This document shows positions 13,201 through 22,489 of a stretch of DNA of 64,000 bases, one piece after another. Source of the DNA: Carposina sasakii (Eukaryota > Arthropoda > Insecta > Lepidoptera > Carposinidae); assembly GCA_014607495.2 (NCBI GenBank), contig CP053170.1:5332001-5396000 (forward strand), read 5' to 3'. The stretch's first letter is position 1. Each line of letters starts with the position of its first letter. A program made the position numbers and the translations under genes. The notes beneath the pieces are model-generated. The model did not search any database, was not told where the DNA came from, and saw only the letters and a list, made by a program, of their open reading frames with translations.

Positions 13201-16200
13201 GGCTGCGAGTGGGAATTCGATCTGGTAGGGATACAAAAGGTTTTGAGTCAAAATATAACACGTACTTTTTAAAATGGAAAGATCATTAAACGGTGCCGTA
13301 AATAGGGCGGTGCCATCAGTGCCCAGGCACAGGGCGTAGACTCTGGGGGGCATCGCAAGAATGGCCACTTAGCCAAACCAGGCAGGACTAAATAGAGAGC
13401 AGTTAATACGAGTAGAAGCATAGGGCCCAGAAAAGGCTATTTACGGTACTGTGATTGAATGTGTTTTATATACTGTAGCTGGGATCAGGGACTGCAGGTA
13501 TTCTAACAGGTTTTAAAAAGGTTTAGGGCTAGGCACCTGGGCATAAGCGCCTAGCTTTGGTTTCCTAGGATAGCGCTGCCATATAGCCGCAGTAAGAACA
13601 CAAAAAGCCAACAGTCTTTACGGTGCCAATTGTGTGAAAGTTTACTTCAGGGCCGCTTTAGATAAAGTGCGCTAAATGATATGAAGTCTATTATAGAATA
13701 GCTAAGATGACGAATTTCGATGTAAAGCAATATCAGATTCTCTAAGCCTTCTAAGATTCCCGTGGCACCATTTCTTAAGGTTAATCCTGACCAAGCAAGA
13801 CTACCAAAAATGGCGATCTAACAATAAACTCCCAATGGCTAAGTTCCTCACCTGATATACCTAGGAGTGCAGTGTGCGTACTGCGCGGGAGGACTGATGG
13901 TTGACCCTGGATCCACGCCGCAATCAGGCAGGTCGTGCTGGTCAGGACTTGACTGACAACTCGCTGGAACAACCAAATATTATGGTAGACCCTCAGTTTA
14001 CTTAAAGGTAGCTTGTTTAACACCTGACTGTAAGAGCAATCCAGTGCAATAGAAGATAAGTGATTTGCATTAGGATTCCTACTCATATACATATAACAAG
14101 CATATAACACATTACTCTATGGCACTAGGTACCTACCTACTTCGTTAATCTGTTTTGACTCTACAGATTTGTGATATCTATTTGTATAGTTTGGAGTAGT
14201 GCGTCTTCTTTATTCATATCTTATTGCGCGTCCCACTGCTGGGCAATGATAGCCACTAGCAGGGTACATTTTAGACGGAAGACGGCGTAGGAGAAGACCC
14301 AGAAGAATATAGAGAAATTATGTGGAGATTTTCTAGCATGTGTCATTATAATGGTGACAAGATAAGTGTGACAATAATAACAGTAGGCGTGAATTTCCAA
14401 TTCGAGTGATAATAAAGTTGATAATAAGTTATTTATGTTACTCTTCTAATACTTGGCACTTTAAGGTCTTTTGTAAGAAAATATTTTAATTTATGTGATT
14501 ATAGTACTTAATGACTGTTTGTTGCTAAAATAAAATAAAATAAAAATACTTACGTATAGAATAAGCATTCTTCATTACAACCTCTGGCCTCTGCCGTGGT
14601 ATGACAAAAGACTCCGGGAAGAACACCCTGGCGTCGCCAAAACTGAGGGGTCTGTTCATCTTCTCCCGATCTTCCTTCTGGGCTTTGGAGCCGGATGTCC
14701 CGGAAGAGGATGTACCGGAAAACGTGCCAGACGCATGGGAATTGTGCTGAGAACGAGGATCTTGGTAGTCCTTGACGCGGCGCGAATCTGCGTAGATTTT
14801 GTGAGCTGGAAAAGTTCGTATTATTTAAAAACCAAGTAAAATTGCATGGGATCAGATCAGACATAGAAACTTTTTGAACCATGCAGAATAAACCAACACA
14901 TACGTAAAAGCCGTACTATTTCTTATATGATATACTGAGATAAATGTTATGGTGTCAATACAATAAACAATAAGAATAAGTCACTAGCAACACTGAGTAA
15001 ATAAGTAAATCACAATAGAAGTTCCATGCTTTTTAGTAGCAGAAAAGGGGTAAAACAATGGAAACTTATCAGACATACATACATATAATCACGCCTTTAT
15101 CCCTTACGGGGTAGGCAGAACACCAAGAGCCGATAGAACCACATGGTGCCATTTCTGACCAATTTTGAGGGTATAGTTGAGATGTACCTACAAGTTCGGT
15201 TAGTAGTGACAGGTGGTCAGCCCATCGCCTACAAAACACCAAGACCCTCTTGTCGCTCTACTGACTTGTACAGTATGCCCGGGAAGAGAAGCAGCTGTAG
15301 TATTATACTTTTTGTCACTCCCAATGGAGTGGAAACTTATCAGGCAGTTATATTATTATGTTATTAACGTCAGAAGTACTCACAAGCATTACATCCGGAT
15401 GCGTACACATTCTCTCTACTGTCGGAGTGCTCGAGCAGTCTTCTCAGCGTGTTCTGTAATCCTTCTCCGGCGCTGATCGCTCTTCTTGTGCTGCCTATAC
15501 TTCTTGTTGTGGCATCTGGAAGACAGATACATACATAAATATAGACACGGCTGTGTTCCCGAAATGGGGTAGAATTTCAGATCCCACAGCCACTTCTAGC
15601 ATACCACAGACAGCACCCGTATGATGAATTTGGTGAGAGCGAGATGTCTCACATTTAAACGTCAAATTCACAGAGTTATTAATATAACTAGATAAAGTGT
15701 TTGTACTTTGCATGTAAAAAATAGACTTAAGAATTAATATAGACACTCATTCTCGAGCCAGGACTGATTCGATTAGGGCTGACAAAAGTGGTTTGTAATC
15801 CTTTTTTACACACCAAGTAGAAACATTTGCCTTGTCTAGTTATTACTTAGCTCTGTGGATTTGACGTTTAAAAGTGAGACATCTCGCTCTCACCAAAGTC
15901 ATCATACGGATGCTGATGTAAATGAGATTTAAGATAGATAGATAAAAAATTAACACAGTCACTGAAAATGGTCAGTTGCTAGCATGAGTAAATGCCCGAG
16001 CTTCTTAGTCGACTATTACGATATCCCCGCATCAGTACGGGACTATGAGCCTGGAAAACTGATACGTAGTTTTATTAGACAGAACAGTAGTGATTATATT
16101 GTAGGAGATTCAGCACCTTTCCAGGATTATGTAGTGACCATTTTTATATAAAAGCGTGTATTCGATAAACGGAGGGCAATCGTCTGACTACCCTCGCTGC

Positions 16201-19200
16201 GCGCGGACCTGTGCATTAACGGTATCGGTGTGATTTGTGAGTTATCTTGTTCTTTATTTCTTATGTGCTATTCTGTGTGTAGTGTTGATTTATATCCTTT
16301 GTTAAAGTAACTAAAAATTAGTGTAATTATCAATTAAAAAGAGTTATTGTTATTTTTTGTTTAAATGATTGTTTTTTTATAACAAAATTGGATTATATTC
16401 CTATAATATAATAATTATAACCCTTTAGTTAGCACTATAACGTGGGCAGTTTAAGCCAGCAAAGTCAGACATAAGGACTCCATAGTCAAACAGTGTTGTC
16501 AAACTAATCACATTAACCAGAATTTTTCAATCAGTGTTGATTCCACTGCAAAAGTATCTCGCAAGGCTATCTTGTCAGTTTATTACCTAAATGGCATACT
16601 CACAAGGGTTACAGCAAGCGTCGTTGTTGAGGGTGCTCGAGCTGACCAGGTGGCAGCCGCCAGCAGCAATAGCCTGACCCAGTCCGCTACTCATCTGCAA
16701 TGAGGATGTTGATTATACCATTTAAAATATTTTGGTTTTGTAAACAAGAACAAGCTTTATAATATACAATATCTTGCTTAAGATAAATTTATAAGACACT
16801 TCTCCATAAATATAATCCGCTAGGATATGGTTGATCGTTTCATCATTAAAACATTGTGCTGAGGGATTCAGCTTTGTTTACCGAGATTTGGCTAGTGCAG
16901 TGGTTCCCAATTAGTGGTACACGTACCCCCAGGGGTACGTAAGGTTGCATCAAGGAGTACGCGGCGCGTATTGTATTTTGATGGTAATACATCTGATTTC
17001 ATCTTTTATTTATTGTTCCTGCAATAAGGGGTACGCGAGTTTGAAGTTTTTCTTAGAGTGGTACGTAGAAAAAACTAATTGGGAACCACTGGGCTAGTGT
17101 ATAGCTATCGGGATGAAAAATAATGTTGCCAAAAACGTAATGTAAAAGAGATGGTAAAATTCGCCATCCGAGTTAATTGACCCGGTAGCTCAGTTGGTTA
17201 GAGCGAAAACAAAAGCGAAGAGGTCGTGAGTTCAAATCTCACTCGGGTGATTTTTTTCTTAATTTTCTTAATAATATTTATAAGAAGAAGATTTGACGAT
17301 AAAGCGCGACAAATTAGAATCTAAGGCCCACTTGTAGTAATGAAATGGTAAATATAGATTTAAGACCAATCGACAATTTAGCACCCATCTTGTTTTTTTT
17401 TACAAAAGCAGAAAGAAATGATGTGTTCTAAGTCCTGTGCTGATGCAGAGCTTTACTAGAATACATTAGCTGCATCTTCTTCCGTGCATGTCATAAGAGT
17501 TGACTATGGAACTCGGGTATTCTTTCAGGCGATAAGAGTAGTAAAAGTCGCATTTAACATAATCTATAAGATACTAAGATGAACTTAATATATGTAGGTA
17601 TGTAACACACAATAGTGGTTGCTTTCTGATCAAATTCATTCATATCAGAAGTACGTATAAAATATTGCTAAAATGAGCACGATGTTCAGAAGACCAAGAT
17701 GCTGAAATATGTATCAAAGAAATGTATCAATATACCCTTAACGGAAGCTCCTGTTTCCTATCCAGCACTGTTTCCGACTTGACGTAGAATGCCTTCGACT
17801 CAGCCAGGAGTTCGACAGCCGACTTTCGCTTCTGGTGCGAGTGAGAGTGCGTATGCGGCTGCTGCTGAGGTGCGAGCGAGCGCGACGCCGCCATGCCGGC
17901 GTCCTTTCGGCGCGGGAGCTTGAAACTCGCGAATAAGGAGTCGGCTAGACGACGTCTGGGAATGGAAGATTAAAAAAACTTAAGGCATCCAGGAGTTTTT
18001 CCTATTTGTATTAATTTCATCATCATCTTTCTGCTCTGATTCTATTATTATGGGGTATTTAACTTTAAATACCCATTGTCTATGGTGGTGAAGTAGTTGT
18101 CATAACTTAACGACACGCAGACGTATCAGCCATTCGGCCAGGATGAGCAAATATTAATTTAGAGAACTAGATTATAATTATTGGTCACTGGTCTTGGATA
18201 TTGTGAAATGTGTTTTGTCGGTTATTGTTAAAGTAACGATACATACAACCTATGTAAATTAGATTAGATTCATTTATTGCATGTCCCAGGTTATATAAAT
18301 ATAAATTTTGATCTATCGTACTAATTCTCACCTAGGTGGCGATTCGAAAGACCTCGAATACGAAGTTACCGCAGCAGCACCTTCGAACTTCTTCCGAACC
18401 TCCTCGACCTTCGACCAGCCGGACTCGACGTTTATCCGCCGGTTCAGCGGGGTTTGTGCCGCATGGCTGAGGTCCTCTCGTCTTCGCAGGGAGTCAGAGG
18501 GGTCGCGGGGGCGGGCACGGGCGCGCGCGTCCTGGCATCGCTCGAAGAACTGACGCCGTCGCAGGGAGATACTCGTTTGTTCGTCTTCGTCTAGACACCT
18601 GAAAGAAGCATCAATTGTATACTTATATACACACACATAAGCACAGCGGGGTCAGAATAAACATCAGAACGAACATTGTCAGTGACAAGTTACTAGCTCA
18701 TCGCCCAAGAAAATGCCCTTGAAGTCGGTAACAATAGAGGGTCACCTGATTAATTTATTTCCCACCAGCAGAGTCATGTCTATATTCTATCACATAAGTA
18801 ATCTATCGAGAGATAATTAGGTAGGTACAGCGTATGCTTCATATGTATTAACATTCTATCAACAGTGATCAATTATTCTGGCCTTACCTAAATTATACCT
18901 ACACATCAGGAAATGATGATGATTGATCGTAAATATTGGGTCAAAGTCATCGGCGTAGCGTTATGGCGTACAGAGTCAATCTGTTTAGGCATCACACAGA
19001 TAGCAACGGAATAAAGTTTCAAATTCTGTGCAATTTCAGAGAAGTATGCTATAAATGCTTGCTTTTGCTTATTTCCTTCCACAGTTTTGATGCAGTTGAT
19101 TTCGTATGAAACTTTACCTAAAATTTCCATATTAAAGCATCAGACACACCGGCCACACACGCTCTGACCGGTCTGTGTGGAATGTTCCGTAACATTTAAT

Positions 19201-19398
19201 ACATGGCAACTGCTCAGCGTCGCGTCATCGCCGTCCCGCCACGTCGCGCCCCGCCGGCTTTCTGACCCGACCTTTAGGGTGGTCTGCAAATACAATATAC
19301 TTCGTATATTTAGAGGGGGTTGCAGATCCTGTTGCTACCTACCTAGCGGGCTGTGCGAGGTGCGAGCGGCACGGCTGGTGGCAGGAGAGGGCGGCCAT
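4129..19398 (-). CDS. FAM110-family protein, 15 coding exons, about 737 aa
   Basis: Gene rebuilt by hand: fifteen GT-AG exons on the minus strand join in phase. Coding exons in order: 19343-19398, 18332-18598, 17736-17955, 16604-16694, 15384-15515, 14550-14805, 13114-13221, 12043-12147, 9599-9721, 8771-8918, 8005-8141, 5767-5875, 5211-5323, 4369-4591, 4129-4254 (2214 nt with stop). Residues about 150-179 contain KRKSAVELLAESKAFYVKS, the N-terminal FAM110 signature; residues about 605-737 contain RPILRSKSDISDRY, LQQFFERLGLE and SVVERNARIIKWL, the C-terminal signature. FAM110 proteins in vertebrates associate with centrosomes and spindle poles; that role here is by family only. The middle is Ser/Pro/Arg/His-rich and probably disordered. 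No signal peptide or membrane segment is seen. The protein is longer than vertebrate FAM110 proteins. The exon 6 donor and the 3' end of exon 10 are the least certain joints. Confidence 0.85.
4369..4591 (-). CDS. FAM110-like exon 14
   Basis: Acceptor TTTTCATCAG and donor GTGAGTTA. The phase-2 frame reads YRRTDGRSPVSAPCEDDSPE, then EARLQQFFERLGLEARQFDA and SPVYFSSASTVDSNQL. LQQFFERLGLE matches the conserved helix of the FAM110 C-terminal domain. A different frame is also open over much of the exon but is out of phase with exon 13. Confidence 0.9.
4985..5107 (-). mobile_element. tRNA-derived SINE fragment
   Basis: Minus-strand head ending at 5107 reads GATTGGTGTAATTGG (A-box region), with a B-box-like TTAGAATCCCGG. 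The same family is at 23600-23820 and 36370-36500. Confidence 0.55.
5211..5323 (-). CDS. FAM110-like exon 13, start of C-terminal domain
   Basis: Acceptor GACTATTCAG and donor GTGAGTGA. Reads APEEVTSPLGTFKRQRCLRY then RPRPILRSKSDISD; the RPILRSKSDISDRY motif continues across the junction into exon 14. This is the conserved Ser-rich basic motif of the FAM110 C-terminal domain. Confidence 0.9.
5767..5875 (-). CDS. FAM110-like exon 12
   Basis: Acceptor CTATTTAG and donor GTAAGTTG. Reads RYLAETNTELVNKQPQYQEM then RMRPRIEETQEYINTGQ, ending in phase 0. Confidence 0.85.
6105..6487. mobile_element. MITE, near-complete copy
   Basis: About 380 bp with inverted ends (ACAGGTGATTTTTGTTC at left, AACGAAAAAACACCCTGTAT at right). 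It contains CATAAACTTACTTTATATGA, the uninterrupted form of the site into which the 4.66-kb element at 29320-33982 inserted. A partial copy is at 11733-11880. Confidence 0.65.
6678..7970 (-). mobile_element. Helitron-like element interrupted by a second element
   Basis: The left end ACTAGTGGACACCCGCGACT and right part (TCCCGGGATAAAAAGTAGCC to TTAATTATATGTAATAGG) match the Helitron-like copies at 37014-37222 and 50915-51246. The match breaks at GGACTGCAG (6715) and resumes at CAGAAAAAAA (about 7787), so about 1.07 kb has been inserted within it. Confidence 0.55.
6716..7786. mobile_element. DNA element inserted in a Helitron-like copy
   Basis: About 1.07 kb with inverted ends GCTTAGTGCGAGTTTT (left) and GCTTAGTGTGAGTTTT (right, reversed). 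Subterminal parts are rich in CACTCGC/GCGAGTG motifs on both strands. No transposase-like frame was recognised; superfamily unknown. Confidence 0.5.
8005..8141 (-). CDS. FAM110-like exon 11
   Basis: Acceptor TTACATGCAG and donor GTAAGTG. Reads ASAPPPQFQDSPPLPDYPDY then EPYKSPGKCYPVPRHEYGTR, phase 0 in and phase 2 out. Tyr/Pro/Asp-rich and probably unstructured. Confidence 0.85.
8190..8680 (-). repeat. Helitron-type minisatellite sequence in an intron
   Basis: Three degenerate units with GCGGTTTTCGT, TTCCCATGGGAATTTCGG and GTCCCTAATGAAC-like blocks, ending in CTCTTTATAATATTA. Same family as 22781-23588 and 37859-39462. Confidence 0.55.
8771..8918 (-). CDS. FAM110-like exon 10, source of a tandem exon array
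   Basis: Acceptor TTTTCCACAG and strong donor GTAAGTC. Reads SRYNSSYADCSGLDQYVVSA then a Pro-rich run, ending HHNVHIHFQ in phase 0. Partial copies of this exon and its upstream intron are repeated at 8997-9411. Its Pro-rich part resembles the start of exon 11. If a weak GTGGTG donor after DQY were used instead, the join to exon 11 would also stay in frame, so the last third of this exon is less certain. Confidence 0.75.
8842..9411 (-). repeat. Tandem array of partial exon copies next to FAM110-like exon 10
   Basis: Four head-to-tail units of about 155-170 bp: 8842-8996 (holding most of real exon 10), 8997-9157, 9158-9327 and a truncated 9328-9411. Each repeats the sequence around TGGAACTG and GATGAGTTATAGCGACTGCT plus the flanking intron (GAAGATAGAAGACA). 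Read on the minus strand, unit 2 encodes SRYNSSYVDCSGIY and then a stop; unit 3 encodes SRYNSSYAGCSGLDQYVMFV with a plausible acceptor CCCGCAG; unit 4 has lost its acceptor. They look like pseudo-exons created by tandem duplication. Confidence 0.85.
9405..9540 (+). mobile_element. Non-LTR retroelement/SINE tail
   Basis: GGGCAGCAACGCCTCCCGTG, then GAGGCCTACGTCCAGCAGTG and AATAGGCTGACTGTAGAAGAAG. 5'-truncated copy of the 34752-35017 family, in a FAM110-like intron. Confidence 0.6.
9599..9721 (-). CDS. FAM110-like exon 9
   Basis: Acceptor TTGCCAG and donor GTGCGC. Reads SRCGSSFARDSGGSSGHYTQ then RSAPPHVHQPRDSACSTQHE; very GC-rich compared with flanking intron. Phase 2 in and out. Confidence 0.8.
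10140..10310. repeat. Degenerate copy of the foldback MITE at 11348-11534
   Basis: Shares AGCCGAAGC, GGCGTCCTCC..CGCCCCGCACCTCG and TTACGTAATCAGGGGGCCG with the better copy; the left arm has decayed. Confidence 0.5.
11348..11534. mobile_element. Foldback MITE with about 54-bp arms
   Basis: 187 bp. The left arm GCCCCCTGATCACGTAAAAG... and the right arm are inverted copies with only a few differences over about 54 bp, so transcripts would form a long hairpin. GC-rich centre. Open frames of 60-95 codons occur on both strands but are by-products of the symmetry. The right arm recurs at about 54240-54300. Confidence 0.75.
11545..11740 (+). repeat. Dispersed SINE-like repeat
   Basis: Starts GCTGCATCTCCTTCCGTGCA, continues through GTCACTGATCATTTACAG. 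Related copies: 12158-12290, 17435-17530, 43087-43300 (forward); 18640-18790, 21275-21455, 22490-22710, 28893-29000, 47640-47850 (reverse). Confidence 0.6.
11733..11880. repeat. Partial MITE of the 6105-6487 family
   Basis: Begins CAGGGTGTTTTTTCGTTGCC and contains GTAAGTTTATGCCAAAAAAA, an uninterrupted target-site relative of 29311-29319/33983. Confidence 0.6.
12043..12147 (-). CDS. FAM110-like exon 8
   Basis: Acceptor TTGTAG (weak pyrimidine tract) and donor GTAACTAG. In phase 2 it reads HPGTVVEGTATIGRSPRRRR then HSSHQRTASCSSKGT, an Arg/Ser-rich segment with several possible phosphorylation sites. It is the only frame compatible with exons 7 and 9. Confidence 0.7.
12781..12822. repeat. TATG/CATA palindromic microsatellite
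   Basis: TATGTATG repeats are followed directly by CATACATA repeats, giving a self-complementary microsatellite in an intron. Confidence 0.7.
13114..13221 (-). CDS. FAM110-like exon 7
   Basis: Acceptor CCCTACCAG and donor GTAAGTATT. The protein-like frame is SNSHSQPSVRDEECTNINSH then KSLPDLHTQARCYTE; it exits in phase 2 and joins exon 8 cleanly. Confidence 0.75.
13292..13630. repeat. GC-rich dispersed repeat in FAM110-like intron
   Basis: Starts CGGTGCCGTAAATAGG and ends near TTTACGGTGCC; related to 2753-2875 in reverse. No coding frame is supported. Confidence 0.4.
14550..14805 (-). CDS. FAM110-like exon 6
   Basis: Acceptor TTTTCCAG. Encodes HKIYADSRRVKDYQDPRSQH, a Ser/Gly-rich linker, then RPLSFGDARVFFPESFVIP. 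The best-looking donor, GTAAGT after position 14554, leaves phase 1, which does not suit exon 7. The GTATTT donor four bases further on (exon end 14550) gives phase 2 and reads AYSIRKSNSHSQ across the junction, so it is preferred here. An unseen micro-exon in 13222-14549 is the alternative. Confidence 0.75.
15068..15350 (+). repeat. Dispersed repeat with CATA tail, copy 1
   Basis: Opens with (CATA)n then ATAATCACGCCTTTATCCC and GGGGTAGGCAGA, continuing through GGTGGTCAGCCCATCGCC. Copies: 27440-27545 (partial), 45760-45965 (reverse), 48979-49225 and a scrap at 47345-47372. Confidence 0.65.
15384..15515 (-). CDS. FAM110-like exon 5
   Basis: Acceptor GTCTTCCAG and donor GTGAGTACT. In phase 1 it reads YATTRSIGSTRRAISAGEGL and then LRRLLEHSDSRENVYASGCNA, leaving in phase 1. 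The other frames hit stops or break the join. Confidence 0.8.
16604..16694 (-). CDS. FAM110-like exon 4
   Basis: Acceptor CATTGCAG and donor GTGAGTATG. Thirty codons, MSSGLGQAIAAGG through DACCNP, enter in phase 0 and leave in phase 1. Short but flanked by strong splice sites and in frame with both neighbours. Confidence 0.8.
16898..17091. mobile_element. hAT MITE with perfect 8-bp target duplication
   Basis: 194 bp with inverted ends CAGTGGTTCCCAA and TTGGGAACCACTG, flanked by identical GGCTAGTG at 16890-16897 and 17092-17099. The end sequence and 8-bp duplication are diagnostic of hAT. Non-autonomous; sits in the intron between FAM110-like exons 3 and 4. Confidence 0.9.
17179..17250 (+). 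tRNA. tRNA-like gene or pseudogene, antisense in a FAM110-like intron
   Basis: Contains an A-box stretch TAGCTCAGTTGGTTAGAGC with a good D-stem (GCTC/GAGC), a T arm GTGAG-TTCAAAT-CTCAC, an imperfect acceptor stem (ACCCG with CGGGT) and T7 directly after it (17251-17257), a Pol III terminator. The anticodon arm does not fold and is about 2 nt short, so no anticodon can be assigned. It is probably a decayed tRNA or a tRNA-derived SINE head. Confidence 0.55.
17736..17955 (-). CDS. FAM110-like exon 3 with the N-terminal FAM110 motif
   Basis: Acceptor TTCCCAG and donor GTATATTG. It encodes a basic stretch (FKLPRRKDAG), a His/Gln-rich patch (QQQPHTHSHSH) and then the family signature KRKSAVELLAESKAFYVKS followed by ETVLDRKQELPLR. 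Ends in phase 0. The motif Ser-Ala-Val-Glu-x-Leu plus Tyr-Val-Lys-Ser is the strongest evidence for the family in the N-terminal half. Confidence 0.9.
18332..18598 (-). CDS. FAM110-like exon 2
   Basis: Acceptor CTTTCAG at 18599-18605 and donor GTGAGAAT ending at 18331. The only open frame in phase with both neighbours reads CLDEDEQTSISLRRRQFFER and then a basic, Arg-rich stretch ending SFESPP. It enters and leaves in phase 2. Confidence 0.85.
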
Positions 19399-19480
19399 GG
19401 CGGCGCGACTGCCGGCTGCGGCGGCCGACGCTCATCATTCGAGGAGGACCTCGCCGCGCCCGTCGTCCTCACAGCTTGAT
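19343..19480 (-). CDS. FAM110-like exon 1: 5' UTR, start codon, residues 1-18
   Basis: The start ATG is at 19398 in the context GCCGCCATGGCC, an excellent Kozak match. The 56 coding bases 19343-19398 encode MAALSCHQPCRSHLAQPA and end in phase 2 at AG|GTAGGT, which joins exon 2 as AGG (Arg). An acceptor-like CTTGTTCCAG just above 19480 suggests that 19399-19480 is UTR and that a noncoding exon lies further upstream. No start site or promoter could be fixed. Confidence 0.7.
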
Positions 19481-22400
19481 CTGGAACAAGAGACAGGATT
19501 TGTTGAGGAATCTGCTCTAAAAATGCTGCTAGGGAAAGTTGGTCTAAGTCAGTTTTGGAGTCGTTTTGTAAATAAGGTTTCTACACTTGCGTCCTTTAGC
19601 TTAATTTTTCCCAAAGTGGGTGATCAATATAGCACCTTTTTACCCGACTGCGCGACGCAAAGGAGTGGTATTGTGTTTAACAGCCTATATATGTATGTAT
19701 GTTTCTTTGAAGCACTACACAGACCAAACGCGTCGGCCGATTTTTATGATTCATACATCAATCGATTCCTCTTAGTCCGGCCAGTGTCACTAATGGCTAA
19801 CTAATATGTTGTTGAGGTCTTTAGGATGAAAAAAATGAGGGGTAGTACCTTACGTAGGTAATTAGGATTGGCAGTAAACAAATATTGATGATTGACTTGA
19901 GATAAAACCAGCACAATATATTTACAAAACCTTGTGAATATTAACATGCTGTAACAACAGGGAAGTTCCTTATTGTTATAGTGTTGCCGATCACCAATTA
20001 AAAATATTGATTGATTGCCTTTAGAAAGGTACTTCCTGAAATAGGAAAAAATCTGTTACATCGCTTCATACATAGATAGGTGAAAGTATTGTAAGCTTTG
20101 AATAGGAAGCGCTGGAACTATGCGATGATCGGAGGCTCTGATAATCTCAACCATGGCTACCTACCTGACTACATTTTCAATTGAAAAAATGCTACAAATA
20201 ATTTTGAAAAAAATAATAATCCCTATTTTTAGTACGTATGGCTAGAAAAATCTAATAAAGTAACATACCCAGATTGATCAACGCCGAGGCAAAACTACTG
20301 CAAGGTGATATTTGGATCCGTGGCTTCCTTTAGTGACGTATGACGAAGTCATGGACGGTCGCTAGTTTTTAATATACCAAAATTGTCTAAGTATACAAGT
20401 ATCTAATCATCTTACTACATTACATAGGATGGCTGGTTTTTTTTATTAAATGCCTTCTGCTCATTACTATATATATACTATATGTATTTCCTGATATATA
20501 CAAGAGTTGATGAGTTATAGACATTTGATAAGCATATAAGTAAAAATAAATCATAAGTCGAAGTACACGAGAATATAGAAAAGTCCTCATGTAAGGAAGA
20601 TGAATAAGACATATATTATATGAATCATTCAGTGATAGTGCTTAAATAATATTATATCTATCTTAAAAGAAATACTTAGATAATACGAAACATATTAGGT
20701 AGTGTGATTTACCAAGTAGTTCATTTGAAAGATGGCTCTAGTGCTAGTCGCTTTATGTATTTACTACCTACCTGTATAATTGCATGTAAAAAATGTTAAT
20801 TCCGAAATTAGTCACGGAAGTTTATCCATGAAACGGACTCTACGTAGAAATTCCATGCTCTATACTGACTCGAAGCAAAAAAGGGTGTTAGAAATTCAAT
20901 ATCACACATACAAAATTAATTAAACATAGATATAACAAGTTTTTCACACGCAAACCATAATCAGTAGTTTAACTCGTGTAAACTCATTGTATATTTAATT
21001 TCTCATGATCCAGTAATTGCGGGAGGTAAGTACTTAGCAAATAACTAGTTTGAGGCACTTTATGGAAACTTTCATTCGGATCTTAAGACTTTCTATGCTG
21101 TGTCACTGCTATACTTAATTTAATAGTATATGTACCTACAGAAAAACGATTTTTAAATGGAGCTGTACATACATACCTTATTGTAGGAGATAATCACGAC
21201 GTATTTATTTTAATTAATAATACAAATGTAGGTACGTATATAATATTAACACGGCTGTAGCTAGAACTGCGGGATCACTGAGAAGATCTCACGTTTGAGA
21301 TAGCAGGGTCAGATGTTAATAATCAGTGAAAATTTGACAAGTTACTAGCTCATTTCCTGAGGGTAGGCCCCTGAGTTATTTACTTAACTCTTACGACATG
21401 CACGGAAGGGGATGCAGCTGATGTCTTCTAGTGTAGCCTCGCATCAGTAAAGGCTTAAAACTACCAAATATCTAACGTATTAATCGCATGCAAGTACTTT
21501 AATACATTATGTCAACGCATATTTAGTCAAATTAGCAAAATAACATCGACACCCGATTCGATTTAATTATGTTGCAAAATTTTCTTTCGTAACATTAAAA
21601 TGGCCGCTTTAGATTAACTTGCAACATGATAAAATAATGCATTTGTCTTTTAAGAAATCGAACATTTGATACTAAGACAATAGGTAGCGCACATTGTTTT
21701 AAATATTGTGAGAAATATCATTGGGGTATACATAAATGATAACATTCAATTCAATGTGATCAAATTAGGTGCATACCTAATTAAGTTAATAGTAAAGTAA
21801 GAAGTTACCTACTACCTCATAGAACGCGTAAATAACCTATTGTCAAAAACAACTTTAACTTTACTGAAAATGTTAGTTAGAAAAAACGTTAAGTACGTAC
21901 TATTTTCGGCAGGTAAAGTTTTAATATTTACATAGTAAATTATTTAAAAAAAACCGCATCAAAATCTGTTACTTAGTTTTAAAGAAAGCATACATAGGGA
22001 CAAACAGCGGCAAGCGACTTTGTTTTATAATATGTAGTGATTGTGTATAAGTAAAGTAATATTATTGATACTTGTACACGAATTTTTGTCGTATTAGCGT
22101 TATTTATTTTTATGAAATATGCTAGGTAGGTTGCTACACATACAATCATAAAATAAATAAATAATTTACTTATCACTTTATTTGAAAAGTAGCAGACCGA
22201 ACAGTAACAGAAGTTATCCAAGCGAAACTGCAACCATATGGCCATTTTGGTGAGGTGGCCGCGAAACCGTGAAAACCACGATAATTTTATTGTTGCGCAA
22301 TAATCGATAAGAATCGATTAAAATCATTCACGAATCGTTAACTCGTCGGTTAGAGCATTAATCGATACTTGATGCGCTCGAGGGCGTGAAGTTCACTTAT

Positions 22401-22489
22401 AACTAGTCGTAACTAGGTAATTGGTTTGTATTAAGCCGATTTAAAAGATTTACGTCTTACATTACACACATGCACACATTACAAACACA
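19481..22489. other. Gene-poor upstream flank of the FAM110-like gene
   Basis: AT-rich sequence. 19640-19800 carries a dispersed repeat related in reverse to 11195-11340 (CGCGACGCAAAGGAGTGGTA, ACCAAACGCGTCGGCCGATT) and 21275-21455 a SINE-like copy. Any promoter or noncoding first exon of the gene should lie here, but none could be assigned. Confidence 0.5.
21275..21455 (-). repeat. Dispersed SINE-like repeat, reverse copy
   Basis: Reverse copy of the 11545-11740 family, with TTACTAGCTCATTTCCTGAG and GGAAGGGGATGCAGCTGATG. Non-coding. Confidence 0.55.

Noticed and set aside
19177..19804. Plus-strand ORFs of 100 and 135 codons in GC-rich sequence.
   Set aside because: The GC-rich part is the minus-strand first exon of the FAM110-like gene; the rest is a dispersed repeat.
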